Shown here piece by piece: positions 29,492 through 29,950 of a DNA stretch of 29,950 bases. The notes beneath the pieces are model-generated. The model saw only the letters and a list, made by a program, of their open reading frames with translations. It was not told the DNA's origin and did no database searches. The position numbers were made by a program, and so were the translations under genes. Origin of the DNA: JAHFHB01 sp964393875 (GTDB taxonomy: Bacteria; Omnitrophota; Omnitrophia; Omnitrophales; Aquincolibacteriaceae); assembly GCA_964393875.1 (NCBI GenBank), contig CAYMUZ010000236.1:1-29950 (forward strand). The letters run 5' to 3'. Within the stretch, counting starts at the first letter, position 1, and the number at the start of each line of letters is the position of its first letter.

Positions 29492-29950
29492 TTAGCGGGA
29501 TTGGCCCCGGGCAAAGGATTTGCGCTCATTTTCGGTAAGATAGCGCTTGCGCAGACGCACATTCTTAGGGGTAATCTCAACCAGTTCATCATCGTCGATA
29601 AATTCAAGCGCAAATTCAAGGGTCAATTGGCGGGGCGGAATCAGCTGAATCGCGTCATCCGATCCGGAAGCTCGCATATTCGTCAATTTTTTTTCACGAA
29701 CGGCATTGACGACCAAATCGTGCCCTTTGTTGTTTACGCCGACAATAATGCCTTCGTAAAGATCCTCTCCGGGGTGAACAAAAATCTCTCCGCGCTCCTG
29801 CAAGCCCCAAAGGGCATAAGCCACAACTTTTCCGTCTGTTTGAGAAACCAGCACACCCGATTGACGGGGCGGCAGTTCCCCCTTGTACTTTTGATACTCA
29901 TGAAAAATCTGATACATAATGCCCGTTCCCCGCGTCATGGTGAGAAATTC
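29492..29950 (-). CDS. typA: Ribosome-associated GTPase TypA/BipA, C-terminal part (cut by window edge)
   Basis: The last 152 codons are present and the frame continues past the right edge. The sequence EFLTMTRGTGIMYQIF, RQSGVLVSQTDGKVVAYALWGLQERG, PGEDLYEGIIVG, KKLTNMRASGSDDAIQL and DDELVEITPKNVRLRKRYL is the unmistakable C-terminal domain of TypA/BipA, a translational GTPase that binds the ribosome and helps assembly and growth under stress or cold. The GTPase domain lies outside the window. Its neighbour is a cold-shock protein gene, a sensible functional partner, although a hairpin with a T run separates the two. Confidence 0.95.
   Translation of the reverse strand, partial: EFLTMTRGTGIMYQIFHEYQKYKGELPPRQSGVLVSQTDGKVVAYALWGLQERGEIFVHPGEDLYEGIIVGVNNKGHDLVVNAVREKKLTNMRASGSDDAIQLIPPRQLTLEFALEFIDDDELVEITPKNVRLRKRYLTENERKSFARGQSR

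Overview
The window reads as a chromosomal piece of an uncultivated bacterium, most likely from the PVC/Omnitrophota side of the tree. This placement is an inference. It rests on a type III glutamine synthetase, a PhoR/PhoB pair, a myo-inositol-1-phosphate synthase and, above all, a giant exported protein whose modules are joined by linkers carrying an R-S/A-E-V-R peptide motif. There is no rRNA or tRNA to settle taxonomy, and I see no phage, insertion sequence or CRISPR array. Almost everything is on the minus strand; the one convincing plus-strand gene is a small coiled-coil ORF at 8476-8730.

Layout, left to right. 1-2126: haem synthesis, with the start of protoporphyrinogen oxidase (cut by the window edge) and a HemD-HemE fusion. 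2220-6476: a lipoprotein, a PhoR-type kinase, a PhoB-type regulator and a secreted protein, tightly packed and probably one operon read from about 6540 downwards. 6591-7893: ino1 with its own promoter and a strong terminator. 7894-9025: a sparse stretch with the plus-strand coiled-coil gene, a stray repeat copy and decayed pieces resembling the tail of the giant protein. 9026-17545: the giant gene (about 2,839 residues). 17736-23196: a six-gene operon (HIT hydrolase, GT87-like glycosyltransferase, unknown, MFS transporter, membrane-anchored unknown, pyruvate kinase) with gaps or overlaps of at most 16 bases. 23292-25584: glnN with promoter and terminator. 25658-27166: an ABM-fold protein, a VanY-like peptidase and a small secreted protein. 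27313-28976: a TPR protein and a DUF2130 protein. 29098-29950: a cold-shock protein and the C-terminal part of TypA/BipA.

The most unusual part is the giant gene. It looks like five unrelated modules strung together. At the joints lie short near-identical DNA repeats that are palindromic, stay in frame, and encode RSEVR/ARAEVR-type linkers. One linker is followed at once by an internal Tat-like signal, and another by a hydrophobic signal-like segment. A 27-base part of the same repeat also lies outside the giant gene at about 8300-8326. Together this suggests a family of in-frame palindromic repeat elements, comparable in principle to the Rickettsia palindromic elements, that spread through the genome and may have created gene fusions or polyprotein joints.
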